From: Streptomyces sp. R33
GTDB taxonomy: Bacteria; Actinomycetota; Actinomycetes; Streptomycetales; Streptomycetaceae
Assembly: GCF_041200175.1 (NCBI RefSeq)
Contig: NZ_CP165727.1
Coordinates: 1,488,001 to 1,552,000 of the forward strand
DNA length: 64,000 nucleotides
Direction of reading: 5' to 3'
Each line of letters starts with the position of its first letter. Position 1 is the stretch's first letter. The notes under the pieces are model-generated. The model was not told the origin of the DNA. It saw only the letters and a list, made by a program, of their open reading frames with translations, and searched no databases. Shown in pieces: positions 8,137-16,979 of the stretch. Position numbers and translations under genes: made by a program.

Positions 8137-9338
8137 ACAGTCTCCGCTACCCGCTGGGCGCGCTGGTCTGCTGGCTGGCGTTCGCCCGTACCCTCCCGCC
8201 GGTCCTGCGGCGCGGACGGGAACCGGCGCTCGTCGCCCTGTGCGCGTCGTTCGGCTGCCAGGGCATGTACCTCGCCATGTCCACCCCCGCCCACCTGACC
8301 GGAAAGCTCTTCGGCACGGTCACCTGGTACAACGTGTCCGTCCAGATGTGGATCATCGCGGCGATCGCCTGCCAGCAGGTGCTGCTCATCCACTGGCTGC
8401 ACCCGAGGGAAGAGGCGCGCGTCCGCGCGCGCCGCCGGCTGGCCCTGCTGGCCTGCGTGCCGTTGGCGATGGCCGTCCTGTTCGAGCTCGCCCTGCTGCA
8501 CGGGCACCCCCGGAACAATTTCGTACACCCGCGGGAACAGCCGTACTTCGTGGCCTACCAGGTCGTCTACCTCACGGCCTTCGCCCTCGGGAAGGCCGTG
8601 GTGGCGAAGGCGTGCTGGTTCTACGCCCGGCTGACCGAGGACGTCTGGGTACGGCGCGGACTGCGGACCGCGGCGGTCGGTGCGTGCCTCGACCTCGTCT
8701 ACTCCCTGGGGCGGTTCGCCGACGTGTTCCTCGTGCACCGCGGATGGGACCCGTCCGCCTGGGCGAACGTCACCCGGACCTGCCTGACGGTGGGGCTGAC
8801 CCTGAACACCATCGGATGGACGGCGCCGTTGTGGGGCCCGCGGGTGCAGGCGGTACAGGCCTGGTGGGCCGACTACCGCCGCTTCCGCCGGCTGCGCCCG
8901 CTCTGGTACGCCCTGTACCGGGCCCATCCCGAGACGTCCCTGCAGCCCGCTCCCCGCAGCGACCTGTTCGCCCTCTGGGACCTGCGATTCCGCCTGCACC
9001 GGCGGGTGATCGAGATCAGGGACGGCTGCCTGGCCCTGGGCGGGCAGGTCTCCCCCGCACTGGCTCCCGCTCCGGGGCCCGACGGGAGCGAGGAGGAGCG
9101 GGCGCGGTGGGAGGCGGCGCGCATCGCGGCCGCCCTCGCGGCGCGGCCCGGGCACGACGGGAGCGAGGACCGGGCGGACGACGCCGTACCCGTGCCGGTG
9201 ATGAGCCCGGACGACCTGGACTTCTCCGCCGATGTGCGGTGGCTGGTCCAGGTCTCCCAGGCCTTCGCCCTCTCGCCCGGCGCGGCCGCCGCAGCCGGCG
9301 CGCGGACGGAGCCCGGCCGTACGACGGCCGCCCCGTGA
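8133..9338 (+). CDS. MAB_1171c-type seven-helix membrane protein
   Basis: The 401-residue protein has about seven hydrophobic segments in the first 240 residues, then a cytoplasmic domain with WADYRRFRRLRPLWYAL and RFRLHRRVIEIRDG. I recognise these as marks of the actinobacterial MAB_1171c family of putative transporters. Its GTG start overlaps the peptidase stop by four bases. The same three-gene order (XRE, ImmA-like peptidase, this membrane protein) recurs in Streptomyces, which suggests a signal-transduction unit in which the membrane protein is sensor or effector. No transported substrate is known to me. Confidence 0.78.
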   Translation: MNSLRYPLGALVCWLAFARTLPPVLRRGREPALVALCASFGCQGMYLAMSTPAHLTGKLFGTVTWYNVSVQMWIIAAIACQQVLLIHWLHPREEARVRARRRLALLACVPLAMAVLFELALLHGHPRNNFVHPREQPYFVAYQVVYLTAFALGKAVVAKACWFYARLTEDVWVRRGLRTAAVGACLDLVYSLGRFADVFLVHRGWDPSAWANVTRTCLTVGLTLNTIGWTAPLWGPRVQAVQAWWADYRRFRRLRPLWYALYRAHPETSLQPAPRSDLFALWDLRFRLHRRVIEIRDGCLALGGQVSPALAPAPGPDGSEEERARWEAARIAAALAARPGHDGSEDRADDAVPVPVMSPDDLDFSADVRWLVQVSQAFALSPGAAAAAGARTEPGRTTAAP

Positions 9339-9344
9339 GCGTCC

Positions 9345-10187
9345 TCAGCCGGCGAACGCCGTGGGCGGAAGCCCCTGGCCGGCACCGGGCACGACGAAGA
9401 CGCTGCCTGCGAGCGGTTCGTCGTGTTCGGGCGCACGCCGCGCCGTGGTGACGTAGAGGTCGGTCAGGTCCGTCCCGCCGAAGCCGCACGCCGTGGTGAG
9501 CGCGGCGGGGAAACGGATCTCCCGGTCGAGCGTGCCCCGGGGCGTGTAGCGGCGGACCGCGCCGCCGCGGAAGAGGGCCACCCACACGCCGCCGTCGGTG
9601 TCGACGCACAGCCCGTCGGGCACGCCTGCCGTGCCGGTCAGTTCGGCGAACGGACGCGCGCTGGAGGCCTCCCCCGTGGACAGGTCGTAGTCGAGCACGT
9701 CGATGCGGCACGTGGGGGTGTCGACGAAGTACATCCGCCGGCCGTCCGGGCTCCAGGCGATGCCGTTGCTCAGGCGGGTGCCCGAGAGGGCCCGGTGCGT
9801 CACGCCCTGGAGGGAGACCCGGCCCAGCCAGCCCGGAGCGGACGGCCCCGCCATGGTGCCGACCCAGAGGCGGCCGCGCGCATCGACGCCGGCGTCGTTG
9901 CCCCGTACCCCTTCGGCCGACCAGTCGGCGAGCGGGCGCAGCGAACCGTCAGGCTCGCACGCCGCCACCCCGTCGCGCATGCTGAGTACCAGGCCGCCGC
10001 CGGCCCGGGGTTTGGCGGCGGCGACGGGCTGTTCGAAGCGGAGGACCGTGTCGGCGCCGTCCGAGGGGCGCAACCGGTGCACCTCGCTGCGGTTCATGTC
10101 GACCCACAGCAGCGTTCCGTCGGCCGTGTCCCAGGTCGGGCACTCGGCGAAGGCGGCCACCGCGCGCAGCACCACCTCCACGCTCAC
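9345..10187 (-). CDS. SMP-30/gluconolactonase-family lactonase
   Basis: A 280-residue six-bladed beta-propeller of the SMP-30/Gnl/LRE type. The metal-binding pattern is recognisable: Glu in AFAECPTWD near the N-terminus, Asn-Asp in GNDAGVDARGRLWVGTM, Asn in RLSNGIAWSPDGRRMYFVDT, and Asp in GVPDGLCVDTDGGVWVA. Members hydrolyse sugar lactones using a divalent metal. The GTG start at 10187 overlaps the stop of the DUF1611 gene (GTGA), so both are translated together, suggesting lactone hydrolysis in the same small catabolic or biosynthetic route. It converges on the membrane protein gene with 6 bases between stops. Confidence 0.85.
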   Translation of the reverse strand: MSVEVVLRAVAAFAECPTWDTADGTLLWVDMNRSEVHRLRPSDGADTVLRFEQPVAAAKPRAGGGLVLSMRDGVAACEPDGSLRPLADWSAEGVRGNDAGVDARGRLWVGTMAGPSAPGWLGRVSLQGVTHRALSGTRLSNGIAWSPDGRRMYFVDTPTCRIDVLDYDLSTGEASSARPFAELTGTAGVPDGLCVDTDGGVWVALFRGGAVRRYTPRGTLDREIRFPAALTTACGFGGTDLTDLYVTTARRAPEHDEPLAGSVFVVPGAGQGLPPTAFAG

Positions 10188-11290
10188 CGCACCGCCCCCG
10201 CCCTGTCGGCGCCCTGGGGACCGGACCACACGGCCTCGGCCGCGTCCAGCAGGACCGCCGCACCGTCACCGTCGAGGACGTCGGCGACGGGGAGTCCCAG
10301 ATGGCGGAGCCGGCGCACGCTGTCCCGGCCGCGGGTGGCGATGGCCACGACGGGGGCGCGGCCGAGGGCTTCCACCGTGCGGATCTCCGTCTCCAGGTCG
10401 GCCAGGGGCAGATGGTCCCAGTGGTAGCGCGACGCGCGCTCGGCGTCGTGCGCGAACACGACCGCGTCGGGCTGTGAACCCTGGAGGATCGCGCTCGCCA
10501 GACCGCCGAACGCCGGGTGCATGACGGACGCCTGGCCCTTGATGATCAGCAGATCGTGGCGGGCGTCCGCCTGCTGGACCAGATGCTCGACGAGACCGGC
10601 CGCCTGGAAGACCGGTGTCCGGTCGATGATCGCGCCTTCGGTGCATCCGGCGAGCAGGCAGGTCTGACCGGTTCCCACATAGCCGGAGTCGATCTTGCGG
10701 GAAAGGGCTTCCCGGTGTATCTGGAGAGCGGTGGTGCGCTTTCCGACGACACAGTCGCTGCCCGCGACGTGAATCAGTTTGGCGCGTCTCCGGGCGACCC
10801 GTCCGGAATACTTGGGCAGCACGTCGTGCGGACGCCTCACGTCGACAATGCGCTGCCCTTCCGAGAGCATCCCGGCAAGTTCCGTTTCGAGCAGCTGCAC
10901 ATGGAGACAGGAAATGACGTGGAGGCCACCGCGAACAGCGGTGCGTATCTCGTCCCACCAGAGGTCCGGCAGGTCGCCGGGATCTCTCGGCGTGTGCAGG
11001 AACTTGCCGTCCAGCGACTCACCGAAATCGGACTCGGTCAGCGCCACCACCAGCGCCTCGGGGCCGTATTTCATGGCCTCGGCGACCGACCCGACGACCG
11101 GGATGTCGGTACCCGGCAGTACGGATGCCGAGGTCGGGTGGGGGTGGGAGCGGTCGACGACCGCCACGGGGCGGAGCACCGTACTGTGCCGGATCACCCC
11201 CTGGACGGTCTTCCCCTCGGGATGGGCGAATACTCCGTCGGCGAACAGAACGGCAGGGAGCGGTAATTGCGAAAACTCTGAAAGAAGCAC
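10184..11290 (-). CDS. DUF1611 (DgcN-type) P-loop protein
   Basis: The 368-residue protein matches the DUF1611 architecture: an N-terminal Rossmann-like half and a C-terminal half with a nucleotide-binding loop in HVAGSDCVVGKRTTAL. Family members include DgcN of D-glutamate catabolism and are often next to enolase-superfamily epimerases; none is present here. The gene starts with GTG at 11290 behind AGGA and carries a TTA leucine codon at 11266-11264 (codon 9), the rare codon read by the bldA tRNA in Streptomyces. Translation is therefore likely tied to development. It is coupled to the downstream lactonase gene. Confidence 0.8.
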   Translation of the reverse strand: MLLSEFSQLPLPAVLFADGVFAHPEGKTVQGVIRHSTVLRPVAVVDRSHPHPTSASVLPGTDIPVVGSVAEAMKYGPEALVVALTESDFGESLDGKFLHTPRDPGDLPDLWWDEIRTAVRGGLHVISCLHVQLLETELAGMLSEGQRIVDVRRPHDVLPKYSGRVARRRAKLIHVAGSDCVVGKRTTALQIHREALSRKIDSGYVGTGQTCLLAGCTEGAIIDRTPVFQAAGLVEHLVQQADARHDLLIIKGQASVMHPAFGGLASAILQGSQPDAVVFAHDAERASRYHWDHLPLADLETEIRTVEALGRAPVVAIATRGRDSVRRLRHLGLPVADVLDGDGAAVLLDAAEAVWSGPQGADRAGAVR

Positions 11291-11303
11291 CGTGTCATCC
11301 TAA

Positions 11304-12836
11304 CTACCGCACCGCGGCGGTTTGCCCGGTCAAATGCCGGACTTCGGAGTGGAGTTCGTCACGGAACGGATCGACCAGCGCAGCGACCGTCCCGTCGGGC
11401 CGTACGAGAACGGCACACGGGCGACTCAGCCGCAACAACGAGTGGCCGATATTGTTCGTATCGGAAATCACCGTGACGCGAAGGCTTTCGTGCGCCTTCC
11501 GAAAGATGTCGGCCACGCCCTGGACGTCCCTGCGGTGCCTGCCCGTTCCGGGGAACAGCAGCAGCAGCGGCGCCGGGGCGCCCAGCTCGTCCCGCAGCCA
11601 GCGCCCACGCTCCGCGTCGAGCGGTACGTCCGGCAGCCGCATCCCGGTCCGCAGATGGCCGGCCTGCTGCCGCGGCCCCGGGTGGGCGAACGACAACTGC
11701 GCCTGGCGCGGTACCACGACCCGGTTCAGGACACCGCTGCGTCCCGCGGCCCCCAGCGCCGCGTCCCGGGCCCGCGCACGCCAGCCGCTCATCATCCACA
11801 TCCGCGTCTGCAGGTCGGTGTCGCCGACCACGGCCCGCGCGACCCTGAGCCGCTCCTCCTCCCACTGCGCCAGCGCCTCATCGCCCCACCGGCCCTCGCG
11901 CACCCCTGCGAGGCGCCAGGCCAGTGAAGCCGCGTCCTCGATACCGGTGTTCAGGCCCTGACCGCCCGCCGGGCTGTGGATGTGCGCGGCGTCACCCGCC
12001 AGCAGCACCCGGCCGGCCCGCAGCCGGTCGGCCACCTTGCGGTGCACCCGGAAGACCCCGGCGCGCTGCTCACCGAGGAGCTCGATCGGCACCGGGCACC
12101 GCTCGGAGGCGGCGCGCTGCACGGCATCCCGGGCGTCGTCCACCGCAAGGTCGGGCGCTGCGCTCACGAACGTGCGGTACATGCCGTTCGGCAGCCCCAC
12201 CACCACCAGCACGCCGGCGGCCGACATGAAGTAGTGGACCTCGTCGTGGGCCAGCGAGGTACGGACCGGACCGTCCGTGAGCAGGAACTGCTGCGGGTAC
12301 GAACTGCCCCGGAAGGGCACTCCCAGCACCTCGCGCACCCTGCTGTGCGCGCCGTCGCAGCCGACGAGCCAGCCGACGCGTTCCGTCACCCGGCCCTGCG
12401 CCGTCTCCAGCTCGGCGTTCACCCCGGCGCCGTCCTGGGTGAAGGAGGTCAGGGACGTCCCGAACTCGATCGTCCCGCCCAGCCCTCGGAAGGTGTCCCG
12501 CAGGACCGCCTCCGTCTCCTGCTGCGGAATCGACAGGGCGTACGGGTAGCGCGTGCGGCGCATTCCGCCGAACGCCAGACGGGCGACCCGCTCCCCCTGC
12601 GAGTGGTAGTTCTGTGCGCGCAACACCACGCCGCGCCGGTGCAGTTCGTCCGCGGCACCGAAGCGGGCCAGGGCCTCGATGCCCCGTGGCCACAGAGCGA
12701 TCGCCTTGGAGTGGGGGTTGGGGCGCTCGGAGCGGTCGACGACGCGCACCGGCACACCGCGCCTGAGGAGTTCGATCCCCGTCACGAGCCCCACCGGGCC
12801 CGCTCCGACGATGAGCACCTGCGACGATTCGGTCAT
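11304..12836 (-). CDS. FAD-dependent aromatic hydroxylase-type monooxygenase
   Basis: A 510-residue class A flavoprotein monooxygenase. Motifs are the ADP-binding VGAGPVG at 10-16, the DG motif GCDGAHSRVREVLG, and the GD motif LLAGDAAHIHSPAGGQGLN. A C-terminal thioredoxin-like domain (PLLLLFPGTGRHRRDVQGVA) is typical of polyketide hydroxylases and rifampicin-type monooxygenases. It would use NAD(P)H and O2 to hydroxylate an aromatic or enolic ring. It lies 13 bases before the DUF1611 start and in the same orientation, near a SARP, so a tailoring role for the local pathway is plausible. Confidence 0.88.
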   Translation of the reverse strand: MTESSQVLIVGAGPVGLVTGIELLRRGVPVRVVDRSERPNPHSKAIALWPRGIEALARFGAADELHRRGVVLRAQNYHSQGERVARLAFGGMRRTRYPYALSIPQQETEAVLRDTFRGLGGTIEFGTSLTSFTQDGAGVNAELETAQGRVTERVGWLVGCDGAHSRVREVLGVPFRGSSYPQQFLLTDGPVRTSLAHDEVHYFMSAAGVLVVVGLPNGMYRTFVSAAPDLAVDDARDAVQRAASERCPVPIELLGEQRAGVFRVHRKVADRLRAGRVLLAGDAAHIHSPAGGQGLNTGIEDAASLAWRLAGVREGRWGDEALAQWEEERLRVARAVVGDTDLQTRMWMMSGWRARARDAALGAAGRSGVLNRVVVPRQAQLSFAHPGPRQQAGHLRTGMRLPDVPLDAERGRWLRDELGAPAPLLLLFPGTGRHRRDVQGVADIFRKAHESLRVTVISDTNNIGHSLLRLSRPCAVLVRPDGTVAALVDPFRDELHSEVRHLTGQTAAVR

Positions 12837-12991
12837 GATTCCACCTTCTGTACGGATGTCTCTTTAGGCGCAGCCATGCGCTTCTTGCGGGACAGAGCCG
12901 CCGGACACGACCCGCGTGCGTGCTTGTATTCCAGCCGGTGAACGGCGATGCGCACGGTGTCGCCGGCGGACTGACGGAGGTGCGGGCAGCA

Positions 12992-13738
12992 GTGGCCGGC
13001 CAGATCTGTTTCTCGGTGCTCGGAGCTCTCGGCGTCTCCACGGGCACCACCCCTCACACCCTGCGCGGCCCGATGGTGAACAAGGTGATGGCCCTGCTCC
13101 TGCTGCGAGCGGGCCAGGTGGTGGAGGTCGACACGTTCGTCGACGAGCTGTGGGAGGAGCGGCCCCCGCGCTGGGCGCTCAGCACCCTGCGCACGCACGT
13201 CTACCATCTGCGCCGCCAGCTCGACGAGGTCCTGGAGTTCCCCGCCCAACGGCTGTTGCGCACCGGCCGGTCCGGCTATCTCCTGGACATCGACCCCGAG
13301 CAGCTGGACGCCACACGGTTCACCCGGCTCCTGCGGGAAAGCGAACGGCTGCTCGCCCGGGACCGGCCGGACGAGGCCGCCGCAGCCTGCCGTGAGGGGC
13401 TGGCGCTGTGGCAGGGCCGCGCCCTGGCGACGGTGCGGCCGGGGCGGGTCCTCACCGGTCACGTCCAGTACCTGGAAGAGCTGCGCGTACGGGCCCACCA
13501 GGTGCGCGTCGAGGCGGAGATGCGGCGCGGCCGCCACATCCACCTCGTACCCGAACTGCGGGACCTGGTCGCCGCGCACCCCTTCAACGAGTGGTTCCAC
13601 CACTCGCTGATCGAGTCCCTGCGGGAGTCGGGTCGACGCGGTGAGGCGCGCAGCGCCTTCCAGGCGCTCACGGCCATGCTCCGGGACGAGCTCGGGCTCG
13701 AACCCGCCGACGGTCCGTCGTGGAGCGTGCCTGCGTGA
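12992..13738 (+). CDS. SARP-family transcriptional activator
   Basis: About 248 residues. The N-terminal winged-helix DNA-binding domain resembles OmpR (KVMALLLLRAGQVVEVDTFVDELWEERPP, then STLRTHVYHLRRQL). It is followed by a bacterial transcriptional activator domain (LDATRFTRLLRESERLLAR, EEARSAFQ-like region, FNEWFHHSLIESLRESGR). SARPs activate antibiotic gene clusters by binding tandem heptamers near -35. I chose the GTG at 12992 because GGAGG lies 11 bases upstream and the domain starts just after; GTG at 12980 is an alternative. It is divergent from the FAD hydroxylase gene and upstream of the phosphopantetheinyl transferase. Confidence 0.85.
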   Translation: MAGQICFSVLGALGVSTGTTPHTLRGPMVNKVMALLLLRAGQVVEVDTFVDELWEERPPRWALSTLRTHVYHLRRQLDEVLEFPAQRLLRTGRSGYLLDIDPEQLDATRFTRLLRESERLLARDRPDEAAAACREGLALWQGRALATVRPGRVLTGHVQYLEELRVRAHQVRVEAEMRRGRHIHLVPELRDLVAAHPFNEWFHHSLIESLRESGRRGEARSAFQALTAMLRDELGLEPADGPSWSVPA

Positions 13739-13846
13739 TGGGATCGTGCACCCTCTGGACATGGACCTCCTCCTCGCTCTGCCTGGAGTCCTGATGGTGG
13801 GGCGCCGCCATGAAAGCCCGATAAAAGCGAGGGGAGGGACTGCCGG

Positions 13847-14599
13847 ATGGACGGAATTTGTCACTTTGGAGGCACGGGCGGCCCCTCCTTGAGGAACACG
13901 CGGCCCCCGGTCCTGGCGGTGCGCCCCGCGCGGGACGTGATCGCCGTCCTGCGCCTGTCGGGCGCGGAAGGGTACGGGCATGCGTACGGGGACAGGGACG
14001 GGGGCGGCATGCACCCGGCGGAGCGGGCCCTGATGCGGGGTGGCTCACCGGCCCGCTGCCGCGACTTCGCCGCGGGGCGCGCCGCGGCGGCCGACGCCCT
14101 GCGGCTGCTGGGCCGGTCGGGGCCGGTGCTGCGCGAGGCCCGGCGCCCCCGCTTCCCGGCGGGGGTGCGGGGTTCCATCAGCCACTGCCGCGGCGCGGTC
14201 GCCACCTGCCTGGCCACCACCCGGACGGACGTGTTCGCCGTGGGCGTGGACATCGAACGCGTCGGCCGGCTGTCACCGGAGACCGCCGGGCTCGTCTGCA
14301 CACCACCGGAGCGCGCCCTGGTGGCCGCCGGCGACGCGGGCGGACGGCTCCTCACGGTGATGTTCTCGGCGAAGGAGGCCTTCTACAAGGCGGCCACCGC
14401 CCTGGCCCTCTCCCGCGAGCCCGTCTTCCACGACCTGGAGGTCGTCCCGGAACCCGGGCCCGGCAACGGCAGCGGGCTGTGTCTGACGCCCGCTCCGGGA
14501 CTCCTCCCCGACGGATGCACCGTCCGGGGCCAGGTCCGGTCCGTGGGCCCGTACGTCTGGACGACGGTCCTGCTCCAGGCCGGCGACGGCCCCTCGTGA
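13847..14599 (+). CDS. 4'-phosphopantetheinyl transferase, Sfp type
   Basis: The 250-residue protein carries the two signature motifs of Sfp/EntD enzymes: GVDIERVGRL in the middle and FSAKEAFYKAAT in the C-terminal half. It also has the upstream SISHCRGAVATCLA segment. It transfers the phosphopantetheine arm from CoA to Ser in carrier proteins, and the ACP at 2519 is the obvious local client. It converges on the MerR gene with 11 bases between stops. EntD-like length and a PRFPAGVRGSISHC motif agree with the siderophore/PKS class. Confidence 0.9.
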   Translation: MDGICHFGGTGGPSLRNTRPPVLAVRPARDVIAVLRLSGAEGYGHAYGDRDGGGMHPAERALMRGGSPARCRDFAAGRAAAADALRLLGRSGPVLREARRPRFPAGVRGSISHCRGAVATCLATTRTDVFAVGVDIERVGRLSPETAGLVCTPPERALVAAGDAGGRLLTVMFSAKEAFYKAATALALSREPVFHDLEVVPEPGPGNGSGLCLTPAPGLLPDGCTVRGQVRSVGPYVWTTVLLQAGDGPS

Positions 14600-14610
14600 G
14601 CCGGTGAACG

Positions 14611-15294
14611 CTACCGTGGCGCCACGTCCCCACCGCCGCCGTCGCCGGCACCGCCCGCGACCCGGCGCCGGACCTGGTCCTCCTGGGCGAGACGCCGCAG
14701 CAGCTCGAAGACCGGGGCGCAGATCGCGAAGACGATGACCGCCCGCTCGGCCAGGGCCACCGGGTCGTCGAGGCCGGCTGCGCGCTCCAGGTCCAGGCGG
14801 GCCACCGACTCGGCCAGTCGCGCGTAGGCGGCGAGTTCGCCCGGGGCGTACTGGGCGTCCAGCCGGCGCAGCTCCTCCAGCGCCGCCGTCAGCCCCTTCA
14901 CGTGCGGTGAGGTGACGGGCGCCTGCCAGTCCAGGGTCGCGAGCAGCTCCGCCACCTCGGCACCGGCGGCCGCGTCGGCCCCGGCCTCCTCGTCGTGGCC
15001 CGCGGCGCGCTGGGCCGCCACCGGCACCGGGAGCGCGTAGCTGACCGCTCCGAGGGCGCTCTCGGAACTGTGGGCCTGGTCGACCGCCCCGAGCACCTCA
15101 CGGGTGGCGGCGATGGAGAGGCCGCCGAGCGTGGTCAGCGCCTTGATCAGCCGCAGCCGCTGCACGTGCTCCTCCCCGTACTCGGCCAGGGTCGCGGCCG
15201 TCGCCCGCCCTGCGGGCAGCAGTCCCTGCCGAAGGAAGTACTTGATGCTGGCGACCGGCACGCCGGTCCGCCGGCTGAGCTCCGAGATCTTCAT
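14611..15294 (-). CDS. MerR-family regulator
   Basis: The 227-residue protein has an N-terminal MerR winged helix (MKISELSRRTGVPVASIKYFLRQGLLP), a helical linker, and a C-terminal effector-type domain without metal-binding cysteines, so it probably senses an organic ligand. I chose the ATG at 15294 because AGGGAA lies 7 bases upstream; an ATG 13 codons earlier lacks a ribosome site. It is divergent from the membrane exporter gene at 15427 across a promoter region with a clear 17-bp palindrome, so it probably controls that gene. Confidence 0.87.
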   Translation of the reverse strand: MKISELSRRTGVPVASIKYFLRQGLLPAGRATAATLAEYGEEHVQRLRLIKALTTLGGLSIAATREVLGAVDQAHSSESALGAVSYALPVPVAAQRAAGHDEEAGADAAAGAEVAELLATLDWQAPVTSPHVKGLTAALEELRRLDAQYAPGELAAYARLAESVARLDLERAAGLDDPVALAERAVIVFAICAPVFELLRRLAQEDQVRRRVAGGAGDGGGGDVAPR

Positions 15295-15366
15295 GCGGCT
15301 TCCCTGCTGGTCATGCGGTCCGGTATCCGTCATCGGCGATTGGACACCACAGCAAGATACTGCCAC

Positions 15367-15397
15367 TATCCAGTAGCTGGATACCATAAGTATCCAG
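15367..15397. promoter_or_regulatory. Candidate MerR operator (palindrome plus extra half-site)
   Basis: TATCCAG-TAG-CTGGATA at 15367-15383 is a perfect inverted repeat, and a further TATCCAG half-site follows at 15391-15397. It lies between the divergent MerR and exporter genes. A dyad of this size centred in the promoter is expected for a MerR-type regulator acting on the exporter and possibly itself. Confidence 0.65.
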
Positions 15398-15426
15398 CTT
15401 AGGAACGCAGCCGCACCGGAGAATCG

Positions 15427-16773
15427 ATGCCTCAGCCCACACCCCCCTCCGTGCTCCGCCGACCCCAGCTGTGGATCGGAACGGGACTCATCGCCGCGGT
15501 GGTCTCGATGCTGTTCGCCCTGCTCTACGTCGGCGGCAACGTCAACCCCAGGGGCAACCTGCGCGACCTGCCCGTGGCCCTCGTCAACACCGACAGCGGC
15601 GCGGACGTCAACGGCCGCCGCGTCAACCTGGGCGAGCAGATCGTCTCCGGCATCCAGAAGGCCGCCAAGGGCGACAAGAGCATCGACTGGCAGGTCGTCA
15701 GCCGTGAGGAGGCCGACAGGCGCCTGGGCCGGGGCAAGGTCTTCGGCGCCCTCGTCATACCGAGCGACTACTCCGCCACGGTGGCCGGGCTCACCGCCCC
15801 GCAGCCCGCGTCCCCGGGCAAGGCCGCCCCGCCGACCCTGACCGTGCTGACCAACCAGGCAGCGGGCAGCATCGGCTCCTCCATGTCCTCCCAGGCCGCC
15901 CAGAAGGCCGCCCACGCCGCCTCCGCCCAGCTCGGGCAGGAACTCCTCAAGCAGGCCGGAGCCCAGAAGACCCCGCTCCCGACGGCTGCCCAGCTCAAGC
16001 TGGCCGACCCGGTGACCGTGAACGTCGCCGACGGCCACCCCGTCGGCTCCCGCAGCGCCATGGGCCTGAGCGCCTTCTACTACGCACTGGTCCTGGTCGT
16101 CTGCGGCATGCTCGGCGCCAACGTGGTCAACTCCCAGGTCGACACCGCGCTCGGCTACCTGCACACCGACTTCGGCCCCTTCCGCAAGCGCGAACCCGTT
16201 CAGCACACCAGCCGCGTGCGCACCCTGGCCATCGGCATGGCACTCATGCTCGGCCTGTCACTGGTGATGGGCACCCTGGTCGAGGTCGCCACGGTCGGCA
16301 TCCTCGACATGGACGCCTCCCACCTCGGCCTGCTGTGGCTGTACTCGGTCGCCACCATCGCGGTGGTCGGCATCGGAAGCCTGGCCCTGTTCGCCGCCTT
16401 CGGCACGCCCGGCATGCTGCTGGCCACCATCGTCTTCGTCGCGATGGCGGTACCCTCCTCCGGCGCCACCGTGCCCGTCCAGGCGCTGCCCGGGTTCTTC
16501 CGCGCGCTCGCCGAGTTCGAGCCGCTGCGCCAGATCACCGAGGGTCTGCGCTCCCTCCTCTACTACGGAGCCCAGGCCGACGCGGGCCTGGCCCGGGCCT
16601 GGGCCTCGATGGGCGTCGCCCTCGTCGCCGCGCTGGTCTTCGGCTTCGCCGTCACGCGCCTCTACGACCGCAGGGGGCTGCACCGCATCCCCCTTCCCGG
16701 CGCCGAAACCGGGGCCGCGCTCCCCGGCGAGGCCCCTGAGCCTCCGGAGACCACTGCGCCGGCCACGGCCTGA
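15427..16773 (+). CDS. YhgE/Pip-type (DUF3533-like) membrane exporter component
   Basis: The 448-residue protein starts with one membrane helix (LWIGTGLIAAVVSMLFALLYVG) followed by a large extracytoplasmic domain (PVALVNTDSGADVNG, SREEADRRLGRGKVFGALVIP). Five or so further helices fill the second half, as in ABC-2 membrane or YhgE/Pip proteins. There is no ATPase domain, so it is either a secondary exporter or a partner of an unlinked ATPase. GGAGA precedes the ATG by 4 bases. Control by the divergent MerR regulator suggests a drug or toxic-compound efflux role. Confidence 0.75.
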   Translation: MPQPTPPSVLRRPQLWIGTGLIAAVVSMLFALLYVGGNVNPRGNLRDLPVALVNTDSGADVNGRRVNLGEQIVSGIQKAAKGDKSIDWQVVSREEADRRLGRGKVFGALVIPSDYSATVAGLTAPQPASPGKAAPPTLTVLTNQAAGSIGSSMSSQAAQKAAHAASAQLGQELLKQAGAQKTPLPTAAQLKLADPVTVNVADGHPVGSRSAMGLSAFYYALVLVVCGMLGANVVNSQVDTALGYLHTDFGPFRKREPVQHTSRVRTLAIGMALMLGLSLVMGTLVEVATVGILDMDASHLGLLWLYSVATIAVVGIGSLALFAAFGTPGMLLATIVFVAMAVPSSGATVPVQALPGFFRALAEFEPLRQITEGLRSLLYYGAQADAGLARAWASMGVALVAALVFGFAVTRLYDRRGLHRIPLPGAETGAALPGEAPEPPETTAPATA

Positions 16774-16979
16774 CACGGAAGGAGACGGCCGCGGCCGGCC
16801 GGACCCCTACAGGAGGCGGGCTCCGGCCGCACGCAAGGCGGCGGCCTTTAGCGGAAGTTGCGCAACCCGGGCTGCCTCCTGGTCAGCCGGTCTATCGTCC
16901 ACCACTGCGGCAGGGCCCCGTCCCTGCCCGGTGCGGGCGGCGATGCCGCCGTTGACGACCGACCCGGAGGCCGCCCTTC

